From Betaproteobacteria bacterium Ga0077526 (GTDB taxonomy: Bacteria; Pseudomonadota; Gammaproteobacteria; Burkholderiales; Ga0077523): a stretch of DNA of 64,000 nt. Positions 10,038-18,751 of the stretch are shown here, one piece after another (position 1 is the stretch's first letter; the number at the start of each line of letters is the position of its first letter). Location of the stretch: assembly GCA_001464765.1 (NCBI GenBank), contig LNDV01000017.1, forward strand, positions 1 to 64,000, written 5' to 3'. Both the position numbers and the translations under genes were made by a program. The notes under the pieces were generated by a model. It saw only the letters and a list, made by a program, of their open reading frames with translations, did no database searches and was not told where the DNA came from.

Positions 10038-11326
10038 AAGACCTGAAGGCGGTCCTTGCCCTTCACCGTCATTTCCCGCGCGGGGCCGAACTCGAATCGA
10101 CCGGACAGCCGGTCGTGGGTGGCGCGGTCCACAAACACCGTCCCCGGCGGACTTTCCGCCGTCAGCCGGGACGCGATGTTGACGGTATCGCCCCACACGT
10201 CGTAGCTGAAACGGGTGGAGCCGATCACCCCGGCAATGGCCGGGCCGGTCGCGATGCCCACATGGAACCGGATGCCAAGCGCCGCGGCGACCGGGTCGTG
10301 GGCGAAGATCTCCTGCAGATCGAGCGCCATGTCGGTCATCGCATCCGTGTAGGCGTCGGCGCGACCATCTAGGCCGCCGACGACCATGTACGCATCCCCC
10401 ACCGTCTTGATCTTTTCCAGTCCGTAGTTCTCGCAGAGGTGATCCATCCGCCGGAACACGTGATTCAGAACGTCCACCAGACGCCGTGGCTCCACCTTGA
10501 GTTCGTCGGCGAGCCGCGTGAAGTTGACGATGTCCGCGAACATCACCGTGACATCCGGCTTGCTGTCCGCGATGAGACTGGGATCGTCCCGCAGGCGTCG
10601 CGCGATGGACCGGGGCAGCAGGTTGCCCAGCAGGGCCTCGGACTTTTCCCGCTCGGCGGCGAGGAGCGAATGCTGGGACGCGAGCTCTGCCTGGAAACGC
10701 TCGCGCTGCAGCACCAGATAACGGAGAAGAAAGAACGCCACCGTCGACAGGATCGCGCTGATGAACACGCCGAACAGCGCGATGTTCGCTGCCGGCATCA
10801 TCAGCGCGTGGGCCGCCTCCATCTCTCGATCGTGGTGCCAGGCCGTGGACGCGACCAGCAGCGTGAGGTACACGCCGAACCAGGCGAGGGAAGCCTGCCG
10901 CCCGAACGTGAGCAGAGCCCCCAGCGGCGCCAGCATGGAGAGCAGCACGAAGCCGGAGGACTGCATGTAGCCGCCCATGGCACCCTGCACCACCACGGGC
11001 ATCAGAAGGAACAGGCCGAGCTGGATCACGCTGTAGGGCACGAACCGCCGGGTGCGGATGTACCAGATCACCAGCAGCCCGGAGGCCACCGGGAACCCCA
11101 GGACCATGGACCAGGGAATGACGACGCCCTGGACGAGGAACCAGACGAACCACACCCCCACAGCCGTGTTGGTGAGGATTGCCGTGAGCAGCATTGCGCT
11201 CTTGCGCAGCCGCAGATCGGCACCGTCGCCCGTGTCGAAGACGAGCGGCGCGAGACGCTGCCACAGGCTCCTGGGCGGCAGGCTCGGGGGGGAGAAGCGG
11301 GATTTGGTCGGGGCGGACTCGGACAC
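9929..11326 (-). CDS. Membrane-anchored class III adenylate cyclase
   Basis: A 465-residue protein with about six transmembrane helices between residues 45 and 205, a short helical linker (206–240) and a class III cyclase domain (about 255–440). Metal-binding Asp265 (MFADIVNF) and Asp311 (KTVGDAY) are present. So are the transition-state Asn383 and Arg387 in DTVNIASR, and the Lys and Asp376 (YDVWGD) that select adenine. It should therefore make cAMP. GTG at 11326 is the likely start because the first helix follows soon after; ATG alternatives are too far upstream. The last roughly 36 codons overlap the end of glnE on the other strand. The membrane part has no recognised ligand-binding motif. 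Confidence 0.88.
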   Translation of the reverse strand: MSESAPTKSRFSPPSLPPRSLWQRLAPLVFDTGDGADLRLRKSAMLLTAILTNTAVGVWFVWFLVQGVVIPWSMVLGFPVASGLLVIWYIRTRRFVPYSVIQLGLFLLMPVVVQGAMGGYMQSSGFVLLSMLAPLGALLTFGRQASLAWFGVYLTLLVASTAWHHDREMEAAHALMMPAANIALFGVFISAILSTVAFFLLRYLVLQRERFQAELASQHSLLAAEREKSEALLGNLLPRSIARRLRDDPSLIADSKPDVTVMFADIVNFTRLADELKVEPRRLVDVLNHVFRRMDHLCENYGLEKIKTVGDAYMVVGGLDGRADAYTDAMTDMALDLQEIFAHDPVAAALGIRFHVGIATGPAIAGVIGSTRFSYDVWGDTVNIASRLTAESPPGTVFVDRATHDRLSGRFEFGPAREMTVKGKDRLQVFQLLGRAAAGESPNTASQSASAADRSVLSASAGTRA

Positions 11327-11557
11327 GCGGGCACCACGCGCCGGAGCGCGGCCAGTCGGACATTGCACGTCCGGAAGCGTAGAACACGGGCGCGCTTGGC
11401 ACAAGGCGCCGCCGGATACGGAACGCCGCGGGCGTCCGCCGGCGGGGCAGCGCATCAGCTTCCCTGGAACGGCTGGTGCGAATCCGTCGCAGTCCGGTCC
11501 CGGCCGCGCGCGACCCGGACACGCACTGTACCGCGGCGAGACAGCGCGTTCTGTGCG

Positions 11558-11586
11558 TTCGTCCGCGCAGGTCCTTCGGCTACAAT
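11558..11586 (+). promoter_or_regulatory. Candidate sigma-70 promoter of ilvE
   Basis: TACAAT at 11581–11586 is a five-of-six match to the −10 consensus, and a weak −35 (TTCGTC, 11558–11563) lies 17 bp upstream. The −10 is 27 bp before the ilvE start, which is preceded by GGAG at 11601. Predicted by eye only. Confidence 0.4.
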
Positions 11587-11613
11587 CCTAGCTTTCTCAC
11601 GGAGACAAACAGC

Positions 11614-12534
11614 ATGTCCATGGCAGACCGCGACGGCTTCATCTGGTACGACGGCAAACTCGTGCCCTGGCGGGAAGCCAACACCCATGTGCTCACCCAT
11701 TCGCTGCACTATGGCCTTGCGGTGTTCGAGGGCATGCGCGCCTACGACACGGGCAACGGCACGGCGATCTTCCGCCTGCGCGAGCACATCGAGCGGATGG
11801 TCAACTCCGCGCATATCTACATGATGAAGATTCCGTACACGACCGAAGTCCTCATGGAGGCCACCCGGGAAGTCGTGCGTGCCAACAAGCTCGCGTCCTG
11901 CTACATCCGCCCGATCGCGTTCTATGGCTCGGAGAAGATGGGCGTCAGCCCCAAGGGGGCGAGCGTGCATGTCGCCATCGCCGCCTGGCCGTGGGGTGCG
12001 TACCTGGGTGCCGACGGCATCGAGAAGGGCATCCGCGTGAAGACCTCGTCCTACGCCCGCCACCACGTGAACGTCACGATGGCCCGGGCCAAGTTCGCGG
12101 CCACCTACGCCAACTCCATCCTCGCGAATCTGGAAGCCACCCAGGACGGTTACGACGAAGCCCTGCTCCTGGACGTGGACGGCTTCGTGGCCGAGGGCGC
12201 GGGCGAGAACCTGTTCATGGTCAAGAACGGGCGCATCTACGAACCCGAACTCACCTCCGCCCTCATCGGCATCACCCGCGACACGGTCATCCAGCTCGCG
12301 GGCGACATGGGGCTGCAGGTCACCTCCAAGCGTCTGACGCGGGACGACATCTATATTGCGGACGAAGCCTTCTTCACCGGCACGGCTGCGGAAGTCACCC
12401 CGATCCGTGAACTCGACAACCGCACCATCGGCAGCGGCGGCCGGGGTTCCATCACCGCGCGACTGCAGTCGCTGTTCTTCGACGTGGTGAATGGCCGCGA
12501 CAGCCGTCGCATGGAATGGCTCACCTTCGTCTGA
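11614..12534 (+). CDS. ilvE: Branched-chain amino acid aminotransferase
   Basis: A 306-residue fold-type IV PLP aminotransferase that catalyses the last step of valine, leucine and isoleucine synthesis. The PLP lysine is Lys160 (RAKFAATYANS), and the family signatures GLAVFEGMRAY and EGAGENLF are present, as is the C-terminal FFTGTAAEVTPI loop. The ATG at 11614 is well supported by GGAGACAAACAGC upstream. It is the first gene of a tightly packed run with the zinc-finger gene (7-bp gap) and waaF. Confidence 0.96.
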   Translation: MSMADRDGFIWYDGKLVPWREANTHVLTHSLHYGLAVFEGMRAYDTGNGTAIFRLREHIERMVNSAHIYMMKIPYTTEVLMEATREVVRANKLASCYIRPIAFYGSEKMGVSPKGASVHVAIAAWPWGAYLGADGIEKGIRVKTSSYARHHVNVTMARAKFAATYANSILANLEATQDGYDEALLLDVDGFVAEGAGENLFMVKNGRIYEPELTSALIGITRDTVIQLAGDMGLQVTSKRLTRDDIYIADEAFFTGTAAEVTPIRELDNRTIGSGGRGSITARLQSLFFDVVNGRDSRRMEWLTFV

Positions 12535-12541
12535 TCCCGCC

Positions 12542-12748
12542 ATGAGCAACCACCCCAAGGGCACCGACTCCCGGCTGATCGAGGTCAACCCGGACGAGCT
12601 GCCGCTGCACTGCCCGACGCCGGCCATGCAGTTGTGGAACACGCACCCGCGCGTGTACCTCCCGATCGAGAAGACCGGTGAGGTGCTGTGCCCCTACTGC
12701 GGTACCCAGTACCGCCTGAGGGGCGGCCCCGTGAGCGGCGGACACTGA
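12542..12748 (+). CDS. CHCC zinc-finger domain protein
   Basis: A 68-residue protein carrying the zf-CHCC pattern of the NDUFS6-like family: Cys24, His35, Cys50 and Cys53 (CPYCG). Such small proteins are commonly found next to ilvE and waaF in Betaproteobacteria. The human relative binds zinc in respiratory complex I; the role of the bacterial stand-alone form is not established. It starts 7 bp after the ilvE stop and ends 29 bp before waaF, so it is co-transcribed with both. Confidence 0.88.
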   Translation: MSNHPKGTDSRLIEVNPDELPLHCPTPAMQLWNTHPRVYLPIEKTGEVLCPYCGTQYRLRGGPVSGGH

Positions 12749-12777
12749 CCGGCCCGCCCGTCGGGTCGGTCCGCGCC

Positions 12778-13806
12778 ATGGACCACGCCGCCGACCTCGG
12801 GCGCCTCCTTATGGTGGCGCCCAGCTGGGTCGGGGACCTGGTGATGGCCCAGCCCCTGATCGCCCTGCTCCGCGCGGAAGCCCCGACCCGGCCCGTCGAT
12901 GTCCTGGCGCCGGATTGGGTTCAGGGTCTCGTCGCGCGCATGCCGGGCGTGGACCGCTGCCTTCCCAGCCCCTTTCGCCATGGCGAACTCGCACTGGGAG
13001 AGCGCTGGCGTCTCGGTCGAAGCCTCGCCCGCTCGGGCTATTCGCAAGCCGTCGTGCTGCCGAACTCCGCAAAGTCCGCCCTGGTGCCATGGTTCGCCGG
13101 CATCGGACGGCGCACCGGCTTCCGGGGCGAGTTCCGCCTCGGACTCCTGAACGACATCCGTCCTCTCGATCCGAAGCGCACGCCCCGCCTCGTCGACCGT
13201 TTTGCCCTGCTGGCCGATCAGCCGCCGGCCACGACGCCGCAACCCTCGCTGATGTCCTCGCCTGCCCAGCAGGCCGCGACCGCAAGGACGCTGGCGCTCG
13301 ACACCTCCCGTCCGATCGTGTGTCTGTGTCCCGGGGCGGAGTACGGTCCGGCCAAGCGCTGGCCGGAAGAGCACTTCGCGACCGTGGGACGCGAACTTGC
13401 ACGACAAGGCATGGCGATCTGGATACTCGGCTCGGCGAAGGACGAACCCATCGCGCGCGCGATCGCCGGGCAGATCGGCGGACCGGCAGAGATCCTCGCT
13501 GGGCGCACGACGCTCGAGCAGGTGGTGGATGTCCTCGCCCTGGCGAGCCTGGTGGTAAGCAACGACTCGGGACTCATGCATATCACCGCGGCTCTCGACC
13601 GCCCGCAACTCGCGCTGTATGGTTCCAGTTCGCCGGACTACACCCCCCCGCTTTCCCGCCGCTCGCAGATCGTGCGCAACCCCGTTCCGTGCAGTCCCTG
13701 CTTCGCGCGACAATGCCCCCTCGGTCATTTCCGCTGCCTGCGTGAGCTCGCCCCCGAGAAGGTGCTCGCGCTCGCGGCCTCAGCCCTGGAAGACAACCAT
13801 GAGTGA
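12778..13806 (+). CDS. waaF: ADP-heptose:LPS heptosyltransferase II
   Basis: A 342-residue GT9-family glycosyltransferase that adds the second heptose to the lipopolysaccharide inner core. Family features are the N-terminal VAPSWVGDLVMAQPL, the mid-protein CPGAEYGPAKRWPEEHF and the C-terminal VSNDSGLMHIAAAL-type loop (here SNDSGLMHITAAL). ATG at 12778 precedes the start of homology by a few residues. The stop overlaps the next gene by 8 bp. No other core-LPS gene is adjacent, which is common for waaF in this class. Confidence 0.93.
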   Translation: MDHAADLGRLLMVAPSWVGDLVMAQPLIALLRAEAPTRPVDVLAPDWVQGLVARMPGVDRCLPSPFRHGELALGERWRLGRSLARSGYSQAVVLPNSAKSALVPWFAGIGRRTGFRGEFRLGLLNDIRPLDPKRTPRLVDRFALLADQPPATTPQPSLMSSPAQQAATARTLALDTSRPIVCLCPGAEYGPAKRWPEEHFATVGRELARQGMAIWILGSAKDEPIARAIAGQIGGPAEILAGRTTLEQVVDVLALASLVVSNDSGLMHITAALDRPQLALYGSSSPDYTPPLSRRSQIVRNPVPCSPCFARQCPLGHFRCLRELAPEKVLALAASALEDNHE

Positions 13807-14233
13807 CACGCCGGAATTCTCCGGTCCCGACGATGTGGAGGACGCGTTCTATGCCGCGTTCGAAGCGGCGGACCTCGACGCCATGATGCGCCTGTGGGCC
13901 GATGACGAAACCATCTCCTGCGTGCATCCCGGCGGCAATCGCCTCGTGGGTCTCGCGGACATCCGCGAGTCGTGGCGCCAGATCTTCGGCAGCACCATGC
14001 GCCTGCGCTTCCACCTGGTGGAGCGCCGCACGCTCACGGACGAGAACATCGCCGTGCACTGCGTGCAGGAGGAGATCGAAGTGAGCGGTCAGCAGGAACT
14101 CCGCGCGATCGTCGCCGCCACGAACATCTACGTGCTCACCGACGACGGCTGGCGCATCTGGCTGCACCACGCGTCCAATGCGTCCGGCGAGCCCGAGGAA
14201 TCCGAAGACGACGTGAAGCCGACGCTTCACTGA
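13799..14233 (+). CDS. NTF2-like/SnoaL-type small protein
   Basis: A 144-residue single-domain protein with an NTF2-like cone fold pattern: a first helix (AFYAAFEAADLDAMMRLWADDE), a conserved CVHPGG turn and G…DIRESWRQIF, then beta strands ending in WRIWLHHAS. The tail is acidic (SGEPEESEDDV). Proteins of this shape next to waaF and yheT are frequent in Betaproteobacteria, but their substrate or partner is unknown. The start overlaps the waaF stop by 8 bp (ATGAGTGA), so the two are translationally coupled. Confidence 0.8.
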   Translation: MSDTPEFSGPDDVEDAFYAAFEAADLDAMMRLWADDETISCVHPGGNRLVGLADIRESWRQIFGSTMRLRFHLVERRTLTDENIAVHCVQEEIEVSGQQELRAIVAATNIYVLTDDGWRIWLHHASNASGEPEESEDDVKPTLH

Positions 14234-14247
14234 CGCCCCGATCCCCG

Positions 14248-15261
14248 ATGGCACGCGCGCCCGCCTCCGGCACCGCGGGGTCTTTCGCCTATCGCGCACC
14301 GTGGTGGCTGCCGGGCCGGCACCTGCAGACGATCTACCCCGCCCTCGCACTTCGCGGGCGCCCTCCCGCGTATCGCCGCGAACGCTGGGACACCCCCGAC
14401 GGCGACTTCATCGAACTCGACTGGGTCGACGCACCGTCCGGCAGACCGCTCGTCGTGCTGTTTCACGGGCTGGAGGGCAACTCGCGCAGTCCCTACGCCG
14501 CCGCGCTGATGCGGGCGGCGGCGACTCAGGGCTGGGCCGGTGTCGTCCCGCACTTCCGGGGCTGCGGGGGCAGCCCTAACCGTCTGCCCCGCGCCTACCA
14601 CTCGGGCGACGCTGCCGAGATCGACTGGATTCTCACCCGTCTGCACGCACTCGGCCGCCCCATCGCGGTCGCAGGCGTCTCGCTCGGCGGCAATGCCCTG
14701 CTGAAATGGCTTGGCATGCATGGCGAACGCTGCACAGGCCTCGTGCATGCCGCCGCCGCGATCTCTGCCCCGCTCGATCTGACGGCAGCGGGCGCCGCGC
14801 TGCGCTCGGGCTTCAATCGCCTCTACACGCGGGAGTTCCTGCGCACGCTCGTGCCCAAGACTCTGCGCAAGACGCAGGACTTCCCCGGTCGTTTCGACAC
14901 CCGTCGGATCGCCGGCGCCCGCGACTTCGACACCTTCGACGACGCCTACACGGCGCCGGCTCACGGGTTCGAAGGGGTGGCCGACTACTGGCGACGCGCG
15001 AGCAGCAAGCCCGACCTCCCCGGCATCCGTGTTCCCACCCTGGTGCTCAACGCCCGTAACGACCCTTTCCTCCCCGCCCGCCATCTGCCGCATGGCGGGG
15101 AAGTTTCGAAGCACGTGACCCTGGAGCAGCCTCCGCACGGCGGCCACGTGGGATTCGTGTCCGGTCCGTTCCCGGGCCATCTCCAGTGGCTTCCCGGACG
15201 CCTGCTCGAATTCTTTGGTCAGACGCTGCCTTCGGAAGAGCCGGCGCGACCGGTGCCATGA
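14248..15261 (+). CDS. Alpha/beta-hydrolase, YheT family
   Basis: A 337-residue alpha/beta-hydrolase of the YheT/ABHD1-3 (UPF0017) family. It begins with WWLPGRHLQTIYPAL, carries the oxyanion region LFHGLEGNSRSPY and has the nucleophile elbow GVSLGGNALLKW (Ser in G-x-S-x-G). An acidic residue follows in NARNDPFLP, and the catalytic His lies in HGGHVGF. Family members are esterases or thioesterases of uncertain substrate. It starts 14 bp after the NTF2-like gene and is probably in the same transcript. Confidence 0.9.
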   Translation: MARAPASGTAGSFAYRAPWWLPGRHLQTIYPALALRGRPPAYRRERWDTPDGDFIELDWVDAPSGRPLVVLFHGLEGNSRSPYAAALMRAAATQGWAGVVPHFRGCGGSPNRLPRAYHSGDAAEIDWILTRLHALGRPIAVAGVSLGGNALLKWLGMHGERCTGLVHAAAAISAPLDLTAAGAALRSGFNRLYTREFLRTLVPKTLRKTQDFPGRFDTRRIAGARDFDTFDDAYTAPAHGFEGVADYWRRASSKPDLPGIRVPTLVLNARNDPFLPARHLPHGGEVSKHVTLEQPPHGGHVGFVSGPFPGHLQWLPGRLLEFFGQTLPSEEPARPVP

Positions 15262-15262
15262 G

Positions 15263-15279
15263 CGGATCGTGCTGATCCG
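15263..15279 (+). terminator. Small hairpin after yheT
   Basis: CGGATC and GATCCG form a perfect 6-bp stem around a 5-nt loop directly after the yheT stop. There is no U-tract, so it is at best a weak or Rho-assisted end point before the 238-bp spacer leading to the phosphohexomutase gene. Confidence 0.3.
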
Positions 15280-15500
15280 ACGGCGTCGTACCCCCTCGCC
15301 CAGCGCGGGATCGGCAGGCGCCGAGGGGCGAATCGTTTCGGGGACTCCGAACCAACCTTCAGTTCCAGCGCCCTTCTGCCGAAAATCGGAATGCCCGGGG
15401 AATTCGGGGGCACGCAGCTTCGTGCGCGCACTGCAATCGCCTGGTTGTGCCCTTGTCGCGGGTGAGACAATCAGGGTTTCATTCATCACCGAACAGAGCC

Positions 15501-16874
15501 ATGCCCAACATCGCACCGGAGATCTTCAAGGCCTATGACATTCGGGGAATCGTCGATCGCACCCTGACGACCGAAGCCGCCGAACTGATCGGCAGGGCCT
15601 TCGGCACCGAAGCGCTCGCCAACGGCACGCCCCGCGTAGCGATCGGCCGCGACGGCCGGCTGTCGGGCCCGAAACTCGCCGAAGCCCTTGCCAACGGTCT
15701 GCGCGCCGCGGGCTGCGACGTGATCGACGTGGGCCAGGTCACCACCCCCATCCTGTATTTCGCCGCGCACCACCTCGGTACTCGCTCGGGCATCATGGTC
15801 ACGGGCAGCCACAACCCGCCCGAATACAACGGACTGAAGATGGTGATGGCGGATCAGGCGATCGCCGGCGCCGCCATCCAGGCATTGCGGGTCCGCATCG
15901 AAAAGGGCGAGTTCGCCAGCGGCTCCGGCAGCTACGGCACGGCGGACGTCCGCAAGGACTACCTCGATCGCGTGGTGGGGGATGTCAAGCTCTCGCGCCC
16001 CATCGACCTGGTGGTGGACTGCGGCAACGGCGTGGCCGGCGCCTTCGCGCCCGACCTCTATCGCGCCATGGGCTGCCGGGTTACCGAGATGTTCTGCGAG
16101 GTGGACGGCAACTTCCCCAACCACCATCCGGACCCATCCCAGCCCGAGAACCTCGAGGACCTCATCCACACGCTGCGCACCACCGGCGAGATCGGCTTCG
16201 CCTTCGACGGCGACGGCGACCGTCTGGGCGTGGTCACCAAGAGCGGCCGGATCATCTATCCGGACCGGCAACTGATGCTCTTCGCGGAAGACGTGCTCAA
16301 GCGCAACCCGGGGGCCGAGATCATCTTCGACGTGAAGTGCACCCGTCAGCTGTTCCCGTGGATCACCGAACGGGGCGGCAGACCGCTCATGTGGAAGACC
16401 GGGCACTCGCTGGTGAAGGCCAAGCTCCGCGAGACCGGCGCGCCGCTCGCCGGCGAGATGAGCGGTCACATCTTCTTCAAGGAGCGCTGGTACGGTTTCG
16501 ACGACGGCCTCTACGCCGGCGCCCGGATGCTGGAGATCCTGTCGCGTCACGCCGATGTGAGCCAGCCGCTCGAGTCCCTGCCCGACTCCGTGAACACGCC
16601 GGAACTCCAGATCAAGCTGCGCGAAGGTGAGAACTACGCGGTGATCGAGAAACTGCAGAAGAACGCGAAGTTCGAAGGCGCCACCTCCGTCGTGACCATC
16701 GACGGTGTGCGCGCGGAGTTCGCGGACGGCTTCGGCCTAGCGCGCTCCTCGAACACCACGCCCGTGATCGTGCTTCGCTTCGAGGGGGACAACGCCCAGG
16801 CGCTGACCCGCATCCAGGAAGCGTTCCGTCGCGAGATTCTCGCCGTTGCCCCCGAGGCCAAGCTCCCCTACTGA
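15501..16874 (+). CDS. Phosphomannomutase/phosphoglucomutase
   Basis: A 457-residue alpha-D-phosphohexomutase of the AlgC/ManB type, interconverting hexose 1- and 6-phosphates for nucleotide-sugar and exopolysaccharide or LPS synthesis. The phosphoserine loop is TGSHNPPEYNG (Ser at about residue 102), the magnesium loop is DGDGDRLG (about 237–244), and the sugar-binding GEMSGHIFF and C-terminal phosphate-binding RSSNTTPVIVLRFEG are all present. ATG at 15501 starts the conserved N-terminus (PEIFKAYDIRGI). AlgC-like enzymes usually act on both mannose and glucose phosphates; the sequence does not separate these. Confidence 0.93.
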   Translation: MPNIAPEIFKAYDIRGIVDRTLTTEAAELIGRAFGTEALANGTPRVAIGRDGRLSGPKLAEALANGLRAAGCDVIDVGQVTTPILYFAAHHLGTRSGIMVTGSHNPPEYNGLKMVMADQAIAGAAIQALRVRIEKGEFASGSGSYGTADVRKDYLDRVVGDVKLSRPIDLVVDCGNGVAGAFAPDLYRAMGCRVTEMFCEVDGNFPNHHPDPSQPENLEDLIHTLRTTGEIGFAFDGDGDRLGVVTKSGRIIYPDRQLMLFAEDVLKRNPGAEIIFDVKCTRQLFPWITERGGRPLMWKTGHSLVKAKLRETGAPLAGEMSGHIFFKERWYGFDDGLYAGARMLEILSRHADVSQPLESLPDSVNTPELQIKLREGENYAVIEKLQKNAKFEGATSVVTIDGVRAEFADGFGLARSSNTTPVIVLRFEGDNAQALTRIQEAFRREILAVAPEAKLPY

Positions 16875-16886
16875 CGCCGGACATTC

Positions 16887-18140
16887 GTGAGCCGTTCCTC
16901 TTCCGACCTCTACCTGGGCCGCCAGCCCATCCTCGACCGCCGCGAGAACCTCGTCGCCTTCGAGTTGCTGTTCCGGTCCAGCCGCGTGAATGGCGCCGAG
17001 ATCCAGGACGATCTGGTCGCCACCGCCACCGTCATCAATCATGCGTTCAGCGAACTGGGTGTCGAGACAGTGCTCGGCCACTACACCGGTTACATCAATC
17101 TGTCGGCCGGGCTGTTGTTGAGCGACGTGATCGAACTGCTGCCGAAGGAGCGCGTGGTGCTGGAACTCCTCGAGCACGTCGAGGTGAACGACACGCTGAT
17201 CACGCGGCTGCGCGAACTGCGACAGATGGGTTTCCGGCTCGCCCTCGACGACTACCTCGGCAACGAGGAGCAGTACGCGGAAGTGCTCGAACTGGTGGAT
17301 GTGGTGAAGGTGGACGTGCAGGGCATCGAGGAGTCGGCGCTCGAGAACATCACGACGCGGCTGCGCCGCTGGCCCGTGCGCCTGCTCGCTGAGAAAGTGG
17401 ACACCAAGGAGCAGGTCGAGCGCTGCATCGCGCTCGGCTACGAGCTTTTTCAGGGCTACTACTTCGCACGTCCCTCGGTGATCACCCGCAAGCGCCTGTC
17501 CCACGCCGAGACGTCGATCATGCGGCTGCTGGGTCTGGTGCTCTCGGATGCCGAGACCGACGAGATCGAGACGGTGCTCAAGCAGAACCCGGATCTCTCG
17601 CTCAATCTGCTGCGTCTGGTCAATTCCGTCTCGGTCGGAACGAGCCGGCGCATTACGTCCATGCGCGAGGCCATCGCGATGCTGGGGCGGGCGCAACTGC
17701 AGCGCTGGCTGCAGCTGCTCATGTTCACCGTGGCGGCAGACCCGGGCGCGCGCTTTCCGAGCCCGCTGCTCGTACTGGCAGCCACCCGCGGCAAGCTCAT
17801 GGAACTGCTCTGCGCGCAGCAGACAGGCAGCAGCGGCCCGCGGGGTGATGAGGCCTTCCTCGCCGGCATCATGTCGCTCATGACCGCGCTGCTTGGCCTG
17901 CCGATGGAGCAGATCCTCGAGTCGCTTCCCGTACGACCGGCCGTCGCGGAAGCCCTGACCCATCGGAGCGGGGAACTCGGCGAACTGCTGCGTCTCACCG
18001 AGATGGTGGAACAGACGGACATCAGCGCCATCGACGCGCAACTCGAGCGCCTGCCGGGTCTCGACGCCACGAAGATCAACAGCGCCTACGTCGGCGCCAT
18101 CGAATGGGCCAACGGCATCGGCGACGCTCACGCGGCCTGA
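16887..18140 (+). CDS. EAL-HDOD signalling protein (YuxH-like)
   Basis: A 417-residue protein with an N-terminal EAL-type domain (about 6–205) and a C-terminal HDOD domain (about 205–400). The EAL domain is degenerate: the signature is FELLFR rather than EALLR, and the second acidic motif is LDDYLG rather than DDFG. c-di-GMP hydrolysis is therefore unlikely, and a binding or adaptor role is more probable. The start is GTG at 16887, 12 bp after the phosphohexomutase stop, suggesting co-transcription. HDOD domains lack HD-phosphohydrolase residues and serve as protein-interaction modules in signalling. Confidence 0.88.
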   Translation: MSRSSSDLYLGRQPILDRRENLVAFELLFRSSRVNGAEIQDDLVATATVINHAFSELGVETVLGHYTGYINLSAGLLLSDVIELLPKERVVLELLEHVEVNDTLITRLRELRQMGFRLALDDYLGNEEQYAEVLELVDVVKVDVQGIEESALENITTRLRRWPVRLLAEKVDTKEQVERCIALGYELFQGYYFARPSVITRKRLSHAETSIMRLLGLVLSDAETDEIETVLKQNPDLSLNLLRLVNSVSVGTSRRITSMREAIAMLGRAQLQRWLQLLMFTVAADPGARFPSPLLVLAATRGKLMELLCAQQTGSSGPRGDEAFLAGIMSLMTALLGLPMEQILESLPVRPAVAEALTHRSGELGELLRLTEMVEQTDISAIDAQLERLPGLDATKINSAYVGAIEWANGIGDAHAA

Positions 18141-18296
18141 CCCCCGTTCCGTAGCACATCGCGAAACGCGCGGGCTCGCGGACTGCGAAGCGCGACGCAA
18201 ATCTGCAGCGGACCTCCCGGATCCCTAGCATCCGTTCCGTCGTCTCGACACCCGAGGCGACGACAACCGATCAACGATCCTCAAGGAGATCCAGAA

Positions 18297-18596
18297 ATGA
18301 AATCCGTCATCGTCACCGCCCTCCTCGCCTTCCTCGCGTCCGGCAGCGCTTTCGCGGCCACCCAGCAGGAGAAGATGCGCACCTGCAACGCCGAAGCGAA
18401 ATCCAAGTCGCTGAAGGGCGATGAGCGTCGCGCGTTCATGAGCCAATGCCTCGCCGTCACGCCGGAAGAGAAGCAGGAACGACTCGCCGCGCGGGAGAAA
18501 GCCAAGACATGCTCGGCCGAAGCGAAGACGAAGTCGCTGAAGGGCGAAGAGCGCAAGCAGTTCATTGCGGAGTGCACCGCGGCCGGCAAGGCCTGA
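18297..18596 (+). CDS. psiF: PsiF-repeat periplasmic protein
   Basis: A 99-residue exported protein: a signal peptide (about 1–20, cleavage after AFA), then two PsiF repeats. Each repeat has the pattern C-(N/S)-A-E-A-K-x-K-S-L-K-G-(D/E)-E-R followed by a second Cys, at roughly 24–54 and 65–95. E. coli psiF is induced by phosphate starvation; its molecular role is unknown. AAGGAG lies upstream of the ATG at 18297. It stands alone, followed by two hairpins; no Pho box was identified by eye. Confidence 0.9.
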   Translation: MKSVIVTALLAFLASGSAFAATQQEKMRTCNAEAKSKSLKGDERRAFMSQCLAVTPEEKQERLAAREKAKTCSAEAKTKSLKGEERKQFIAECTAAGKA

Positions 18597-18607
18597 TGCC
18601 CGGAGAC

Positions 18608-18682
18608 GGCAACCGGCACGGCGCCCCGGTTGCCCTTCCGAAGGGTGTGAGCGGCAGCGCATGGGGCCATGCGCTGCCGCTC
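18608..18682 (+). terminator. Two tandem hairpins between convergent genes
   Basis: A perfect 9-bp stem (GGCAACCGG/CCGGTTGCC, 18608–18634) with a 9-nt loop is followed by a near-continuous 14–16 bp stem (GAGCGGCAGCGCATGG/CCATGCGCTGCCGCTC, 18649–18682). Neither has a clear U-tract. Placed between psiF and the convergent SRPBCC gene, they can terminate transcription from both sides. Confidence 0.65.
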
Positions 18683-18751
18683 CGGCGACACTGGCAAATC
18701 GACGTCGCACTGAGCACCGGGGGAGACCCCGACCTCGTCACTGCACCGGGA

